Source: Hexactinellida sp. DTS-2022 (lineage: Eukaryota; Porifera; Hexactinellida). Taken from it: a stretch of 64,000 nt of DNA. Position numbers and translations under genes: made by a program. The stretch's first letter is position 1. Every line of letters starts with the position of its first letter. This document shows, piece by piece, positions 22,801 through 32,456 of the stretch. The DNA is taken from NCBI GenBank assembly GCA_028753945.1, contig JAPNXP010000002.1, forward strand, positions 1,426,001 to 1,490,000, written 5' to 3'. The notes under the pieces were generated by a model that worked only from the letters and a program-made list of their open reading frames with translations, did no database searches and was not told the DNA's origin.

Positions 22801-25370
22801 TCGTACTCGGGTCTCCAGGAGAGCAGGTCCCCCTTCCGGAAGCTGAGCAGGCCCTCCTCGCTGGAGGAGAAGTCGTAGAGCGCGGAGAGTCTGTGGGTGC
22901 TGCTGGGCACAGAGGCCAGAGGAGAGGTCACTCTTGAGGTTGAGGGGTACCGGGTGGGCCTCGGGGGTTTCGCTTTAGTCTCCAGTGCGTCTGCCGGCTG
23001 GTACAGAATGTTGTCCTGCACAGAGAGGGAGGAGGAGGGAGAGGAGTCTACGGAGGCAAACATAGAAACCGGTCTCTGCTGCATAGCGGTAGCGTACTCC
23101 AGCAGGGTGTTGCTGTCCACGTAGGTGTCGTATGTGGGAGATAGCATTGGAGGATTGGTATCTCTGCGTGCCTGAGGCGGCGTTGTGTCGTCAGGGAGAA
23201 TCGTGTTGTAGGAAGTTAAGTTTATCTCTTCTTTTCTAATTGGTTGTTGAGGTTGTTTATCTTTTTGCTTTTGTTTTTGTTTACGTTTTAGCGGTTGAAT
23301 AGGTTCCCGCGTAGAAACAGGTTGCTGTGTATTCCTAGCGGAAAATATGCCAGGGAAGTTATCGGAAGTCTCATAGATGGACTCTACCTTAATCTCGCCA
23401 GTCGGCTTAGCAGGGACTTTAATGACTTTATTCTCCACAGCAGCTGGCTGCATAAGGGAGAATATATTCGCGAGATCATTGCTGGAGCTCTCTGCTGGCT
23501 TATTCCTACTGACGGTGTTGTCCAGAGTGTCGAAAGGGTCGAATATAAAGTCCTCTTGTCTCACGACTGGCTTAACCACAGGAGCGAGCACCTGTGTGCT
23601 GTCGACAGAAGACGCCGTCTTCTTCCGGTTGGCAAAGAACGCGTTGACCTCTCTCTGCTTCTTCCTGACGCTCCCCTCCAGGGTCTGCACGCGCTGCTTA
23701 GCCGCCTGCGCGCTCTGTCTGCTGCTGGCCAGCTGTCCCTGCACAGCTGACAGGCTGTCGCACGCGATCTGCTCGCGCACGTCCAGAGACACCTTCTCAT
23801 TCCGCACTCGCTCTATCGCCGCGTTGCACTGCGCGACGCTCTCGCCGAGGGAGTCGTAGCTCCTGAGGGCCTCCGTCTGGGTGCTCTCCCGGGACTTGAG
23901 GTGCCTCTTGAGCAGCTCTTTGCGGCTGACGAGCGAGGCGAGTCGGTTGGTCTGAGTCTTGAGCTGCGTCTGCAGGGCTGCCTTGTCCTGCGCCGCGCCC
24001 CCCGCGGCCTCCTCGCGCCCCTGCTCCGACTGCAGCTCGCGGTTGAGACTGGTGATGAACTGCTCCTGGTGCCACACGCGGGACTCCAGGTCCACCTTGC
24101 GCATGTCCAGATGCTCCTCCTCCGCCTGCAGAGAGGAGGCCTGACTCTTGAGAGAGTCCAGCTCCTCGTTAAGCCTCTTGCGCTCCTCCTCCAGCTGCTG
24201 CCGCCGCTTCTGCACCAGCTCCCGCTCCTTGTCCAGCTTTATTTCCTTGATTGAGTTCGATCTGCGTCTCTCCACTTCTGCCCGCTCCCGGTCCACCCGC
24301 AGCTTCTCCTCGGACTTCTTCTTCTGCAGAACCTCGGAGGCACGCCGGTCCTGCTGCTGATGCTGCTCGCTCTTGCGCTTCTGCAGGAACTGCTGGCCCC
24401 GCAGGAAGTTCTCTCTCTTCATGTCCTCCAGACTCAGCTTCCGGTCCCGCCGCACGGGCTCAGTCGAGTCGTCGCAGAACATCCCTAGTCCGACCTCCCC
24501 CGCAGGGAACGCGCTGGAGACGGACGCGGGAAGCTGCGTCTGCACCGGCGACTGCAGCGGGGGGGCGTGCGCCTGGGAGGGCGGGAACAGGTCAGCCTGG
24601 GGAGGGGAGGGGGAGAGCTTCAGGGAGAGGGGCAGCGTCGCTGTCTGCGGGGCGACGGGCAGGAGGTGCGGCGGCAGCTTGTCGGGGAGCGTGATGCCCT
24701 GCTTGGCACACTCTATCAGGTGCATCGTTAGTACAAACTCATATGAACTCAATCGTCCGTCCTTATCTTGGTCCGCCAGCTCCCACACCTTCCCCAGGGT
24801 GGTGTGCGGGAGGAAGGACTTGGACATGGAGGCCTTGACCTGTACCCCGGACAGGAACCCGCTGCGACTCGTGTCCAGCGTGTTGAACTGCTGTATGTGC
24901 TTCCGCTTTGTGTTGGTGTCTATCGCGGGGAGGCAGGCCCCGTCCGGGGAGTCGGTGCGGAGGTAGGAGGGGGCAGCGGGCTGGGGGGGCACAGAGGGGG
25001 CGGGGAGGGAGGGGGAGAGAGGTCTAAAGGAGGGATAGGAGGGAGATAGCGGTCTTGGCGAGGGGTAGAGGACCTCTCGTGGGATGTAGGAAGGCAAGGA
25101 GTTGCCTTTTCGGACACTCTTAGCTACTGCCATGGCTATTTGGAATTGTGTGTATGAAATGGTCCCGAGCTTGTCTTGGTCCACCAAGCTCCATATCTTC
25201 CCCAGCTGCTCGACCGTGAGTCCGGAAGTGAGGAAGAAGGAATGCGCCTTCTCCCCCGGGAGCTGCTCCGACAGACCGCCCACCAGCTCGATGTACTTCT
25301 GCTGGAATACAGCGGACTCTTGCGCTGTGATGGAGTAGGGAGATGTAGTGCTCATGCTACAACAGTACAC
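19884..25370 (-). CDS. ITSN: Intersectin, long form with DH-PH, six SH3 domains, single exon
   Basis: Intersectin is a scaffold linking clathrin-mediated endocytosis to Cdc42-driven actin assembly. The 1,828 codons read without an intron. Approximate domain order: EH1 (10-105), EH2 (150-245), both with EF-hand-like DQDK(D/L)G loops; a charged coiled coil (315-580); DPF motifs near 600 for AP2 binding; SH3 domains at about 824-883, 960-1016, 1062-1113, 1230-1292, 1320-1370 and 1383-1432; a RhoGEF (DH) domain (1447-1645) with PISSFMLKPMQRITKYQL; and a PH domain (1660-1785). Vertebrate intersectins have five SH3 domains and end in C2; here there are six and no C2 after PH. The start is the first Met, though MSTTSPY five residues later is equally plausible. 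The gene is GC-rich. Identity is secure; the extra SH3 and missing C2 are read directly. Confidence 0.95.
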   Translation of the reverse strand: MYCCSMSTTSPYSITAQESAVFQQKYIELVGGLSEQLPGEKAHSFFLTSGLTVEQLGKIWSLVDQDKLGTISYTQFQIAMAVAKSVRKGNSLPSYIPREVLYPSPRPLSPSYPSFRPLSPSLPAPSVPPQPAAPSYLRTDSPDGACLPAIDTNTKRKHIQQFNTLDTSRSGFLSGVQVKASMSKSFLPHTTLGKVWELADQDKDGRLSSYEFVLTMHLIECAKQGITLPDKLPPHLLPVAPQTATLPLSLKLSPSPPQADLFPPSQAHAPPLQSPVQTQLPASVSSAFPAGEVGLGMFCDDSTEPVRRDRKLSLEDMKRENFLRGQQFLQKRKSEQHQQQDRRASEVLQKKKSEEKLRVDRERAEVERRRSNSIKEIKLDKERELVQKRRQQLEEERKRLNEELDSLKSQASSLQAEEEHLDMRKVDLESRVWHQEQFITSLNRELQSEQGREEAAGGAAQDKAALQTQLKTQTNRLASLVSRKELLKRHLKSRESTQTEALRSYDSLGESVAQCNAAIERVRNEKVSLDVREQIACDSLSAVQGQLASSRQSAQAAKQRVQTLEGSVRKKQREVNAFFANRKKTASSVDSTQVLAPVVKPVVRQEDFIFDPFDTLDNTVSRNKPAESSSNDLANIFSLMQPAAVENKVIKVPAKPTGEIKVESIYETSDNFPGIFSARNTQQPVSTREPIQPLKRKQKQKQKDKQPQQPIRKEEINLTSYNTILPDDTTPPQARRDTNPPMLSPTYDTYVDSNTLLEYATAMQQRPVSMFASVDSSPSSSLSVQDNILYQPADALETKAKPPRPTRYPSTSRVTSPLASVPSSTHRLSALYDFSSSEEGLLSFRKGDLLSWRPEYDGPDDGWVGAEIDGVCGIVPESYVQKLPIRTAPPIPAPYSIADKHEIEPPPQQQETEPTKPQQTEPAKQQAAPVEEIYAQPQKYLPRSALGAESDEQTVEAYQVEAKVAYKGRTAEQLCFEKGTLISVSKEKTQSKWLYGSYGDKSGWFPKFAVRLLATPVVKSNQFEDTFERSNAPQDSAVKPRCDIATAVGAILSPEQRPGVLHLALYDFNGTQEGDLMFKKHDKILITETIDKWMHGELDGKSGYLPASYVAKISNPGEREEVTSPIYGNIQVPTAAARHNSGPSQNKPIISSTEPTVSKLSVVQDLKNKMEQTNTVYTGSVELNRTAEPPAPISKSRSQPSQSQPQAAPRPLALAHSQTKQASASTDTSQEEHSIAPFSTLASMRFKQRGGDFCFQAGDTLHIDMSRAGGKWYRGRVESTGISGWFPCSFIPSKADTAAKPRPAEQSRESNSSPEIGAYYITLYDYHQAYEEDLTFKKGDNIKLVSVDGEWATGEFNGRQGYFPFKYVEKSHFVVDKSNGVKYSAVYPYTAQNDDEITFSTGDVINLISKSTDNWWRGELRGKIGLFPANYVQELREEFKKNDTHSMENELEFVITEIVSSELSYLTDLQLVDELVFQPIEKNRLLTQNQLKQIMVNWRELVAVSRRMVEGMQSDRDQQKCFEVMAGLFHSQVPSLQRFVTWCSNQSSAISLLQKKLETDASIRELQAMWGQDPRTAHLPISSFMLKPMQRITKYQLFLKRLLELCPAADSALKSQLDSALSQLEQICIQANEGVRTQENKSRVEWVMNHLEFAENEVICKNIIHTRSEISRKLMYTGKLVKTNSNKELVGFLFNDLLLLTRPSKNLFQRHISSSDLFEDEECKLINYRCPYKLSNVVSVKSCVGDECCFLLEVFDSLENQIRSLQLRAENHTSCMNWVSQLAEGMERCREDRLFDVSSYQDASSGSLAEALRSEYSFSRVTGDVDLS

Positions 25371-25558
25371 TAGGAAATGTGGAAATAACTATTGGTGTCA
25401 ACTTTCAAGTTGTAATAGCATGAATAAATAGCTGTTAAATATCTAAGGCGATATCTAGTAGCAAAACTGACAATTTCTAAGCTAAAGGCGGAAAATGTGA
25501 CCATCCGTTTCGGTGGGTTTAATTTTAGTGGAACCTCGTTAGTATACGTAGTATGGAG
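25371..25558. promoter_or_regulatory. Intersectin 5' flank, presumed promoter
   Basis: AT-rich region directly upstream of the intersectin start. No TATA box can be assigned with confidence. Given as location only. Confidence 0.3.
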
Positions 25559-25566
25559 CTCATAAC

Positions 25567-25882
25567 CAGGGGCGGCGGAAGCGTGAAATCGGGGAGGGGG
25601 CAATCAGAATTTAGGGGGGGCACAGACCAAAAACTAATTCTTAGTAGTATAAAACCCCACGTGACTTTATGTCTTTTTTGATAGTTTCACATCGGGTAAG
25701 AGCAGTAGTATCATGACTTTGAACTCATGTATATCATTGGTGTTGTTATTTCATCTATTAGGACAGGGGAAGGGGGCACAGGCGAGGGGATGCACAGATG
25801 AGGGGGGCACCGTGGGGGGGGGGGCACCGAGATTTTTGAGGGGGGCACGTGCCCCCCTGTGCCCCCCCTTCTGACGCCCCTG
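25567..25882. mobile_element. hAT MITE with 8-bp TSD CTCATAAC
   Basis: The ends are CAGGGGCGGCGGAAGCG and CCTTCTGACGCCCCTG, inverted. The exact 8-bp duplication CTCATAAC occupies 25559-25566 and 25883-25890. Runs of GGGGGGCAC lie near both ends. It is 316 bp and non-coding. Confidence 0.88.
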
Positions 25883-25890
25883 CTCATAAC

Positions 25891-26190
25891 TAACACACTC
25901 GGAAACAGATAAGAGCTAGTCATTAATTAACTTCGCAAGTACAACCTCATTAAATTAAAATATTAATATGGTGTCAGGCGACTGGTCAGATTTTCTGGCC
26001 CCAGAAATTCTTGGATAAATCCCAATTTGGCTTCCATAGAAGTTTTACCTCCTTCAGATAATGCCGCATCAGCGAATTATACGGATTATGTATTTTGACT
26101 AGCACTCTACTAGGGTGCGTACAAATTTTCCCTCCATAATAAAGTGCAGGCAAAAAAATCGTAGGTAAACCCCTGGTGCGATCAATATTA
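25891..26190. other. Intergenic, nothing recognised
   Basis: A short AT-rich stretch between the hAT MITE and the next repeat. Confidence 0.35.
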
Positions 26191-27170
26191 CATAATGTTA
26201 TGTACGAGCCCTTCGGTCTCGGTTGTTTTGCGACGGATAACTCAAACGTTTCTCGTCTCGCATTATTCAATAGTAAATCACAACAATACATACCTATGCA
26301 CATTAGAAAATTATACTTGTTTATTCTCTATCTCCAATATAAATATGGTTTATATTCCCCATCACTTTAATAAACAAACAACAATCGAGTTTTAATAATA
26401 CGAGCCCTTCGGTCTCGGTCGCTTTGAGACAGATCGGTGCTACGCACCTCAAGTTAACGGCCGCTGTGCGGCCTTACTCCTCACACTTTCTACCATGGAA
26501 ATGGTAGAAAGGGACGTTATGATTTTGAATTTTCATTAATTTGTTTACCTATTGGTGTAAACAACAACAACAACAAATACTCATATTAGAATTTTATAAA
26601 TGCGAAATTTGTGTTCAGCACACTTGTTTACTTATAACAGGGTTCCGCAAACTTTCATTTATATCAGGCCACATAATCTTAACAAAACTTCCTCAGCCCG
26701 CAAACAATATCCATAAATTTTTCGAAATTTATAACAAAACTATTATGTTGTTGTAATACTAAACTATACTAATTTCTAAGCAAAAAGTGCATAAAGGCCA
26801 CACATGATACAAATTTCCATTGGGCTATCAGGCCACACCTAAGGTTGTTTCAGACCGCATGCGGCCTGAAAAACCTAGTTTGCGGAACCCTGAAATAATA
26901 CCCGTTGAAAGATAACTTCTAGGATGATTTTGAATTTTCATTAATTTGTTTACCTATTTGTGTAAACAACAACAAATATTCATATTAGAAATTTTTAAAC
27001 GCGAAAATCGTGTTCAGCATACTTGTTTACCTATTATAACATTTGAAAGTTAGTTTATATCCCAATATTAATTGCGGTTTCTATTCCCCCAATCACTTTA
27101 ATACAATCCGGACAAACACACACACAAACAAACAAACAACAATCGAGATTTAATAATATAGATAGATATA
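26191..27170. repeat. Interspersed repeat with hairpin cluster (copies 3 and 4, inverted)
   Basis: ACGAGCCCTTCGGTCTCGGT occurs at 26204 and again at 26399. The second is followed by GCTACGCACC and GGCCGCTGTGCGGCC, i.e. the cluster of 4173-4252 in reverse. Beyond it are two AACAACAACAAATA(C/T)TCATATTAGAA units (26515-26640 and 26925-27050) that match 3790-4140 inverted. A hAT MITE splits the first unit. Confidence 0.65.
26638..26892. mobile_element. hAT-like MITE, CAGGGTTCCGCAAACT ends
   Basis: The terminal inverted repeats are CAGGGTTCCGCAAACT and AGTTTGCGGAACCCTG, exact over 16 bp, with inner GGCC(A/T)-rich matches. It interrupts the interspersed repeat between ACTTATAA and AATAATACCCG. The duplication is degenerate. 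Confidence 0.75.
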
Positions 27171-27190
27171 ATGTTATAATATACTATATA

Positions 27191-27348
27191 CAGTGGATGC
27201 CGGTTATAAGCACATCGTCGGGAACGGCACTTGATGTGCTTATAACCGGCATAAATTATATAGGGTATATGGCAACCGTTTTTCCAACATAGTGTTCTTA
27301 TATCCGATATGTTCTTATAACCGGTGTGCTTATATCCGACATCTACTG
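27191..27348. mobile_element. 158-bp TA-target MITE
   Basis: The ends CAGTGGATGCCGGTTATAAG and CCGACATCTACTG are bordered by TA. Four internal GTGCTTATAACCGGC/TCTTATATCCGA-like words alternate in orientation. Confidence 0.7.
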
Positions 27349-27558
27349 TAGTATGCTATATTCTTAGTAAGCAGTATTTAATATATTTTGAAGATTCATT
27401 GAATGGACAATATTAGTTTTGTATTTAAGTGGTATATTATATTGTTTTGCTGCTTCGGACACAAATGATGTTGTTTGATTTGAACCAAGAAACATAATTG
27501 CAAGATTTGATGACCTTTGTTGCAATATCCATCCATTATCTCTGGGAAAGGTTCTTTT

Positions 27559-28184
27559 ATATATGTTATGTCGATTTTGTCAAATGTTGATTTTACAAAA
27601 TCAACATGAATCAACGGAACTAAAACAAGTGTTCGACTTTGGCTATATTACTCGGATAGGCCTAGGTTTTATTGCGTTTTGTTCAGAATTCGCTTCATCC
27701 AAGTATATACGGACTTGTATGAAGAAAATTTTTACCAACAAAATAATTAAAAATTACTAGAATGAAAAAATATTCCAGGGTGATTTTGCAAAATCAACGA
27801 TTAAAATATGTCGATTTTATAAAATCAACATTTTTTATTAGTTGATTTTGTAAAATCGACATTTCAGAATGTCGATTTTACAAAATCAACTAATTAGAAA
27901 TGTCGATTTTACAAAATCAACATGTAATAACATACCATCAGCGGGACATTCTGTAAAATCGACATTTCTAACTAATTAGAAATGTCGATTTTACAAAATC
28001 AACATTTCAGAATGTCGATTTTACAAAATCAACTAATAAAAAATGTTGATTTTGTAAAATCAACATTCTGAAATGTCGATTTTACAAAATCAACTAATTA
28101 AAAATGTTGATTTTACAAATTAAACTTAAGTTTGTATGTTGATATTGTAAAATCGACTATTTGACAAAATCGACATAACATATA
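27559..28184. mobile_element. Foldback element made of about a dozen 20-bp palindromes
   Basis: Outer inverted repeats read ATATGTTATGTCGATTTTGT (left) and its inverse (28159-28184). Between them are many copies of the palindrome GT(C/T)GATTTT-(A/G)(C/T)-AAAATC(A/G)AC, spaced about 5-12 bp apart in 27772-28125, joined by short linkers such as ATTTCAGAAT and TAATTAGAAA. A 130-bp unique core (27620-27760) has no clear reading frame. Confidence 0.8.
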
Positions 28185-29156
28185 GACATCAACATAATGC
28201 AGACTTTATGCAGTTCAATTATTCATTTACTAGCAGTTTCTTATTCCCTAGTTAGTAGCATTCCTTCTTAATTTATGAACGTAAAATTAACTTTATTGCC
28301 AAGGGAAGGTATATTATATTACATCCTTCTCTGCTGAGCTGAAACAGCAACTCTTTCTTGAGAATCAAACTTTAATAGTGTACAGTGAGATGGCAACTAG
28401 ATGCTTATGACCAAGGAATTATCCAGGAGCGTGAGAAATCCTTTTGGAGCATGATTTTTTGAAAATTTGAATTAGGAGTGCGAAAATTTGGAATTCTTTC
28501 CTATACCGTAACATTAATTTGTGATTTAGGCGTATGAAAATTGGATCAGACCAGGATTAGGAGCGTATTTACAAATGGCTGTATAATACATGCTAATGAC
28601 ACTAACTTGTTCCGATTAGTATTACAAGAGACATTCTCCCTGACTATTCCCCCTATCCTTCCTCAAAACATTTCCAAACTAAGCTATTTATTATATTCTG
28701 TGTGCAGCTTCCATCTGCTGCGGCTCTGAAAGCAGCGCTGGTGAAAGATTTGTAGTATAAGCCCGCTGATGGTATGTTATTGTAAATGCTTGTTCGTTAC
28801 TTACCATTAATAAGAGCGCTCTCTTTGTATGACAATCAATACTATGTTATTCTAAATAAAAAAGTCGCAACCTTGAATTCATTCGGCGCGGGACTTGATA
28901 CATTATTTCTCCTCATAATATGTAGGTTATCGAGAAGTTTCATATATTATCAACAGCTAGTTAATAAAATATAATTCATTATAAAGATAACACACTTTCG
29001 TGATAATCTATCACTAAAAATAACAAACGATTGGACAGCTAGAAATACGTACAATAGAATTTATGTAGTACACAACAGTGATGTGTTTTGCTCCGTTACT
29101 CGGTACGGAAAAAGTAACGCTAACAGGCATCGGGGTAACGGATATACAGTCGACTC
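28185..29156. other. Intergenic, nothing recognised
   Basis: AT-rich, no frame, no inverted ends. Confidence 0.4.
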
Positions 29157-29245
29157 CGGTTAATAGTCACCTCGGGACCAGGTTACCTTGACCCGATTAA
29201 GCGGAGAAATCTTTTACCGGTGACTCTATTAAGCGGAGTCTAATG
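29157..29245. mobile_element. Small TA-target MITE (89 bp)
   Basis: The left end is CAGTCGACTCCGGTTAATAG. The right end is the imperfect inverse AAGCGGAGTCTAATG, where one base of the expected CTACTG is lost. TA borders both sides. Confidence 0.5.
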
Positions 29246-29252
29246 TAATTTG

Positions 29253-29441
29253 ATTATTACTGTGCCGACTATACTATAGTATAGTGGCCCAGTATTGGTC
29301 TTAGTGCTTTGGTATATTATTACTGTGCCGACTATACTATAGTATAGTGGCCCAGTTCTAATCTTAGTGCTTTGGTACATTATTACTGTGCCGACTATAC
29401 TATAGTATAGTGGCCCAGTATTGGTCTTAGTGCTTTGGTAT
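29253..29441. repeat. Three 63-bp tandem repeats with CTATACTATAGTATAG palindrome
   Basis: Three units begin at 29253, 29316 and 29379. Each contains ACTGTGCCGACTATACTATA, a perfect 16-bp palindrome CTATACTATAGTATAG, GTGGCCCAG and TCTTAGTGCTTTGGTA. A second array of the same unit is at 30823. Confidence 0.9.
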
Positions 29442-29891
29442 ATTATTGGTCCGTAGCCTCTCTACTGAACAGAGTTTAATTAACTAAGAACCCAAAATTT
29501 CAGGACAGGTGTCTCATGGGTTACAGATGTGCACCTGGGGTCACGATTTTTTACTACATTTTTTTGGAGTCATTTTTGCACCTGTTTAATATTAGAAAAA
29601 GAACAATAAATAGTGCACAAATATTTAATTTATATGCATTCGATAGCGAATTAAATTCTACACCTTTTCACAGTGAACGAATTTTTAAATTGGGTTTCGT
29701 TTGTGCCACAATTGAGTTGCAAGTTTCCTTTGTTTACTAACACTTCAGTTCAATTGAAAGTGTTAAATCTAATTCTATTGTTTCACCTTGCGATAATTCT
29801 AGTGATTCAACTTGTGAGATCGAGTAGGCTTCTATTTTATAATTGAAAACTAAGATTCTACATTCCATAACAACGACAGATTATGTGATTA

Positions 29892-30075
29892 CAGGTAAAC
29901 CTCCCAAAGCGGCACCTCCGAGTAGCGGCAACCTCCGAGAAGCGGCACAAAATCATTCTCCCGATGGGTGCCGCTTTGGGAGTTTTACCTTACGAGCAAC
30001 CTCCCAAAGCGGCAACCTCCGAGAAGCGGCACAATATCATTCTCCCGATGGGTGCCGCTTTGGGAGGTTTACCTG
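29892..30075. mobile_element. 184-bp TA-target MITE with proven empty site
   Basis: The ends are CAGGTAAACCTCCCAAAGCG and the inverse, with an internal duplication of AACCTCCGAGAAGCGGCAC. It is bordered by TA. The sister unit at about 35995 reads GTGATTATATTTATTTCTG uninterrupted, which gives the pre-insertion sequence. Confidence 0.88.
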
Positions 30076-30703
30076 TATATTTATTTCTGCTTAGAATTTT
30101 CCTGCACAATGGATACATGACAAATTTAATTCTAATTAATTCGCTCTGTGTTTAACTTATAGAGATGGTTCCAAATAGATTAGTGGGGTTATCGAGTGCG
30201 CTGAATTCAAATATGATAGTGAAATTCAATTTAGATTAATAATAACTACAAATAATTGAACTTACTTTATTTTGATGTACATAATATTGGTGTTAAATTA
30301 TTAATAGATTAATTAAATATTATACTAATTATCTAAATTTCATTAATCTCAGAAGTGATATAAGATGGAAACAAACTTTCAATTTATCAATTAGTCCTTA
30401 TGGCACGTGCCACCTATACAAGTGGGTCTTGACACCTTGAGGTGATGATGACATCGTTAAAAAAATGTGTTTTTACAATTTTGTTAATTCGATATTTAAA
30501 ATGGGTTAGTTGATGTTGGGTGATGACCCAAAACTCACATAAAAAATGCTGAGTCATCAGCTATTATATTCTACTCAAACTTGAATATCTCTAAAATGAA
30601 GTGAGCTAAATGGAAACTTCCACCACTCTAAGGGTCGATGCCTTCTGTAACACCTTTTTGAAATAATTTAACACCTTCATAGTGATGATGACATTGCGAA
30701 AAG

Positions 30704-30827
30704 AAAATCCAAAATTGCAGCCTGTGCCGACAGCATGTTCCTTTGGAGGCACTATCAATAAACCAACAACAAAATATAGTGCCACCAAAGGAACATGCGT
30801 CGGCACAGGCTGCAATTTTGGATTTTT
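30704..30827. repeat. Hairpin copy 1 (AAATCCAAAATTGCAG inverted repeat)
   Basis: Arms AAATCCAAAATTGCAGCCTG and its inverse enclose GGAGGCACTAT / ATAGTGCCACC, forming a stem of about 60 bp with a short loop. Other copies: 32333-32452, 33990-34111, 35426-35548 and 37271-37400. Confidence 0.88.
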
Positions 30828-31008
30828 ACTGTGCCGACTATACTATAGTATAGTGGCCCAGTATTGGTCTTAGTGCCTTGGATGTTTTTACTGTGCCGAC
30901 TATACTATAGTATAGTGGCCCAGTATTGGTCTTAGTGCCTTGGATGTTTTTTACTGTGCCGACTATACTATAGTATAGTGGCCCAGTATTGGTCTTAGTG
31001 CCTTGGAT

Positions 31009-31039
<31 letters not shown>
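30823..31039. repeat. Second 63-bp tandem array followed by a T tract
   Basis: Three units of 62-63 bp (ACTGTGCC at 30828, 30890 and 30953), the same unit as 29253-29441, then about 29 T residues. Confidence 0.85.
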
Positions 31040-32456
31040 CTCCGTGTCGCCTCCCCAGGCTAAACCATAAGTGCTAGAGCTATGAGATTTTCAGGATAGG
31101 TGTCTGGTTGTTGATTAATGTGCACTTCGTGGCCTGATTTTTCAATTTCGACTTGGAAAATCTTTTAACGGGACTTTTAGCTTTTTTTGTCCCACAAGAA
31201 AATAAATGCAATAACAAAAAATTTTTTTGAATCATTAGTATCAGAAAAGTATTTTGCAACTGATAGCTCTTCACGATTTTTTTAATCCGTCCTCATTTTC
31301 CTGAGAATTAGGCTCAAAGTTGCCACAATTGACCCTTAACTTTCTAAAATCGTAAATTCATTAATATTCAATTATGCAATTATTTCGTGGTTTCGATGAA
31401 TAACTACTATTTAATATTTATGAATAATTCAATTAGATTCAGTGTTATTTCGATTCAAGTTATTGTTGATATTTTAATCACAATAAAGAATTCTAGTATA
31501 TATGAATAACTAATTTACATTCAATAGCTATTACTATACAAATCTATTTCTGATATCATAGTTACAATAATTTATTCTATTTATATGAATAATTCAATTT
31601 GATTCATTAGTATATAAATCGATTTCTAATACAATAGTTGTATTAAAGTTTTCTCCTATATGAAAATTCAATTTCACTCAACAGTTATTCAATTTCAGAA
31701 CGATTTCTGATATTCAAACAATGGATTAATGAGATGGGATATCTATTTGTATAAATATTTGTCTATTTGTGTGCTTGGTGCCCGAAATGTATTAGAGTGT
31801 AAGGGGGGGGGGGGTTTATAAAGCATTTACGTATAATGGAAATATAAACTTAATCCCATATGTCATTCAAAGTAAGCGAGTATGCTGATTTCAATTTTAA
31901 AACGATGACTGATATACAAACAATGGATTAATGAAATGGAATATCTATTAAATGACTATTCGTCTGTGTGCGTGTTTGGTGGTCGAATTGTATTAGAGTG
32001 ATAGGGGGTTATAATAGGAATATAAACTAGATCCCTTTTGTCATTCTAAGTAAACAAGTATGCTGATTTCCAATTTTAAACAGTATATTAATATTCAATG
32101 GATTAAAGCAAATTAAATTAAATTGGAAATTTGTTTACTTAACTCAACTCAACTCACATTGCTAAAATAATTAACTATTTATATCATTTATTATCTATAC
32201 ATAATGAATGAATGGCATTAAACCCAAGATGGTTCAAGATAGAAATAATTTAAAATCAACAATGGTTCCTTTGTCCCGTACAACTTGTTAAATGAGACTA
32301 AACACTATGAGGTGTTCATGACATGGCGAAAAAAATCCAAAATTGCAGCTGTGCCACAAGCGTGTTCCTTTGGAGGCACTATCAATAAACCACCACCAAA
32401 ATATAGTGCCACAAAAGGAACATGCGTCGGCACAGCTGCAATTTTGGATTTTTTTT
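31040..32456. repeat. Long repeat unit 2
   Basis: It starts CTCCGTGTCGCCTCCCCAGG and ends with hairpin copy 2. It is nearly identical to unit 3 over its whole length apart from unit 3's insertions. No gene. Confidence 0.85.

Larger units (their letters stand above)
29442..30829. repeat. Long repeat unit 1
   Basis: It opens with ATTGGTCCGTAGCCTCTCTA and ends in the shared hairpin (30704-30827). About 430 bp of its start match unit 5 (35549 onward) almost base for base, and its later part (30390-30700) matches 36960-37260. The small repeated reading frame at 29516 is part of the repeat, not a gene. Confidence 0.8.

Noticed and set aside
20055..25373. Many long plus-strand frames across the intersectin gene
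   Set aside because: They are antisense shadows of a GC-rich coding exon. The minus-strand frame has all the recognised domains.
27772..28125. CRISPR-like array of palindromic repeats
   Set aside because: Units occur in both orientations with irregular AT linkers rather than unique spacers, and no cas gene is present.
29516..29740. 74-codon frame repeated at 35619-35849
   Set aside because: Its conservation is explained by the duplicated long repeat units. Composition is AT-rich and no domain is visible.
30606..30873. Frames with CSFGGTINKP or HVPLVALYF repeated five times
   Set aside because: They are readings of the hairpin repeat in both strands, not proteins.
31011..31039. T tract as the poly(A) tail of a retroposon
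   Set aside because: It sits between tandem repeats, lacks target duplications and has no SINE or LINE body attached.
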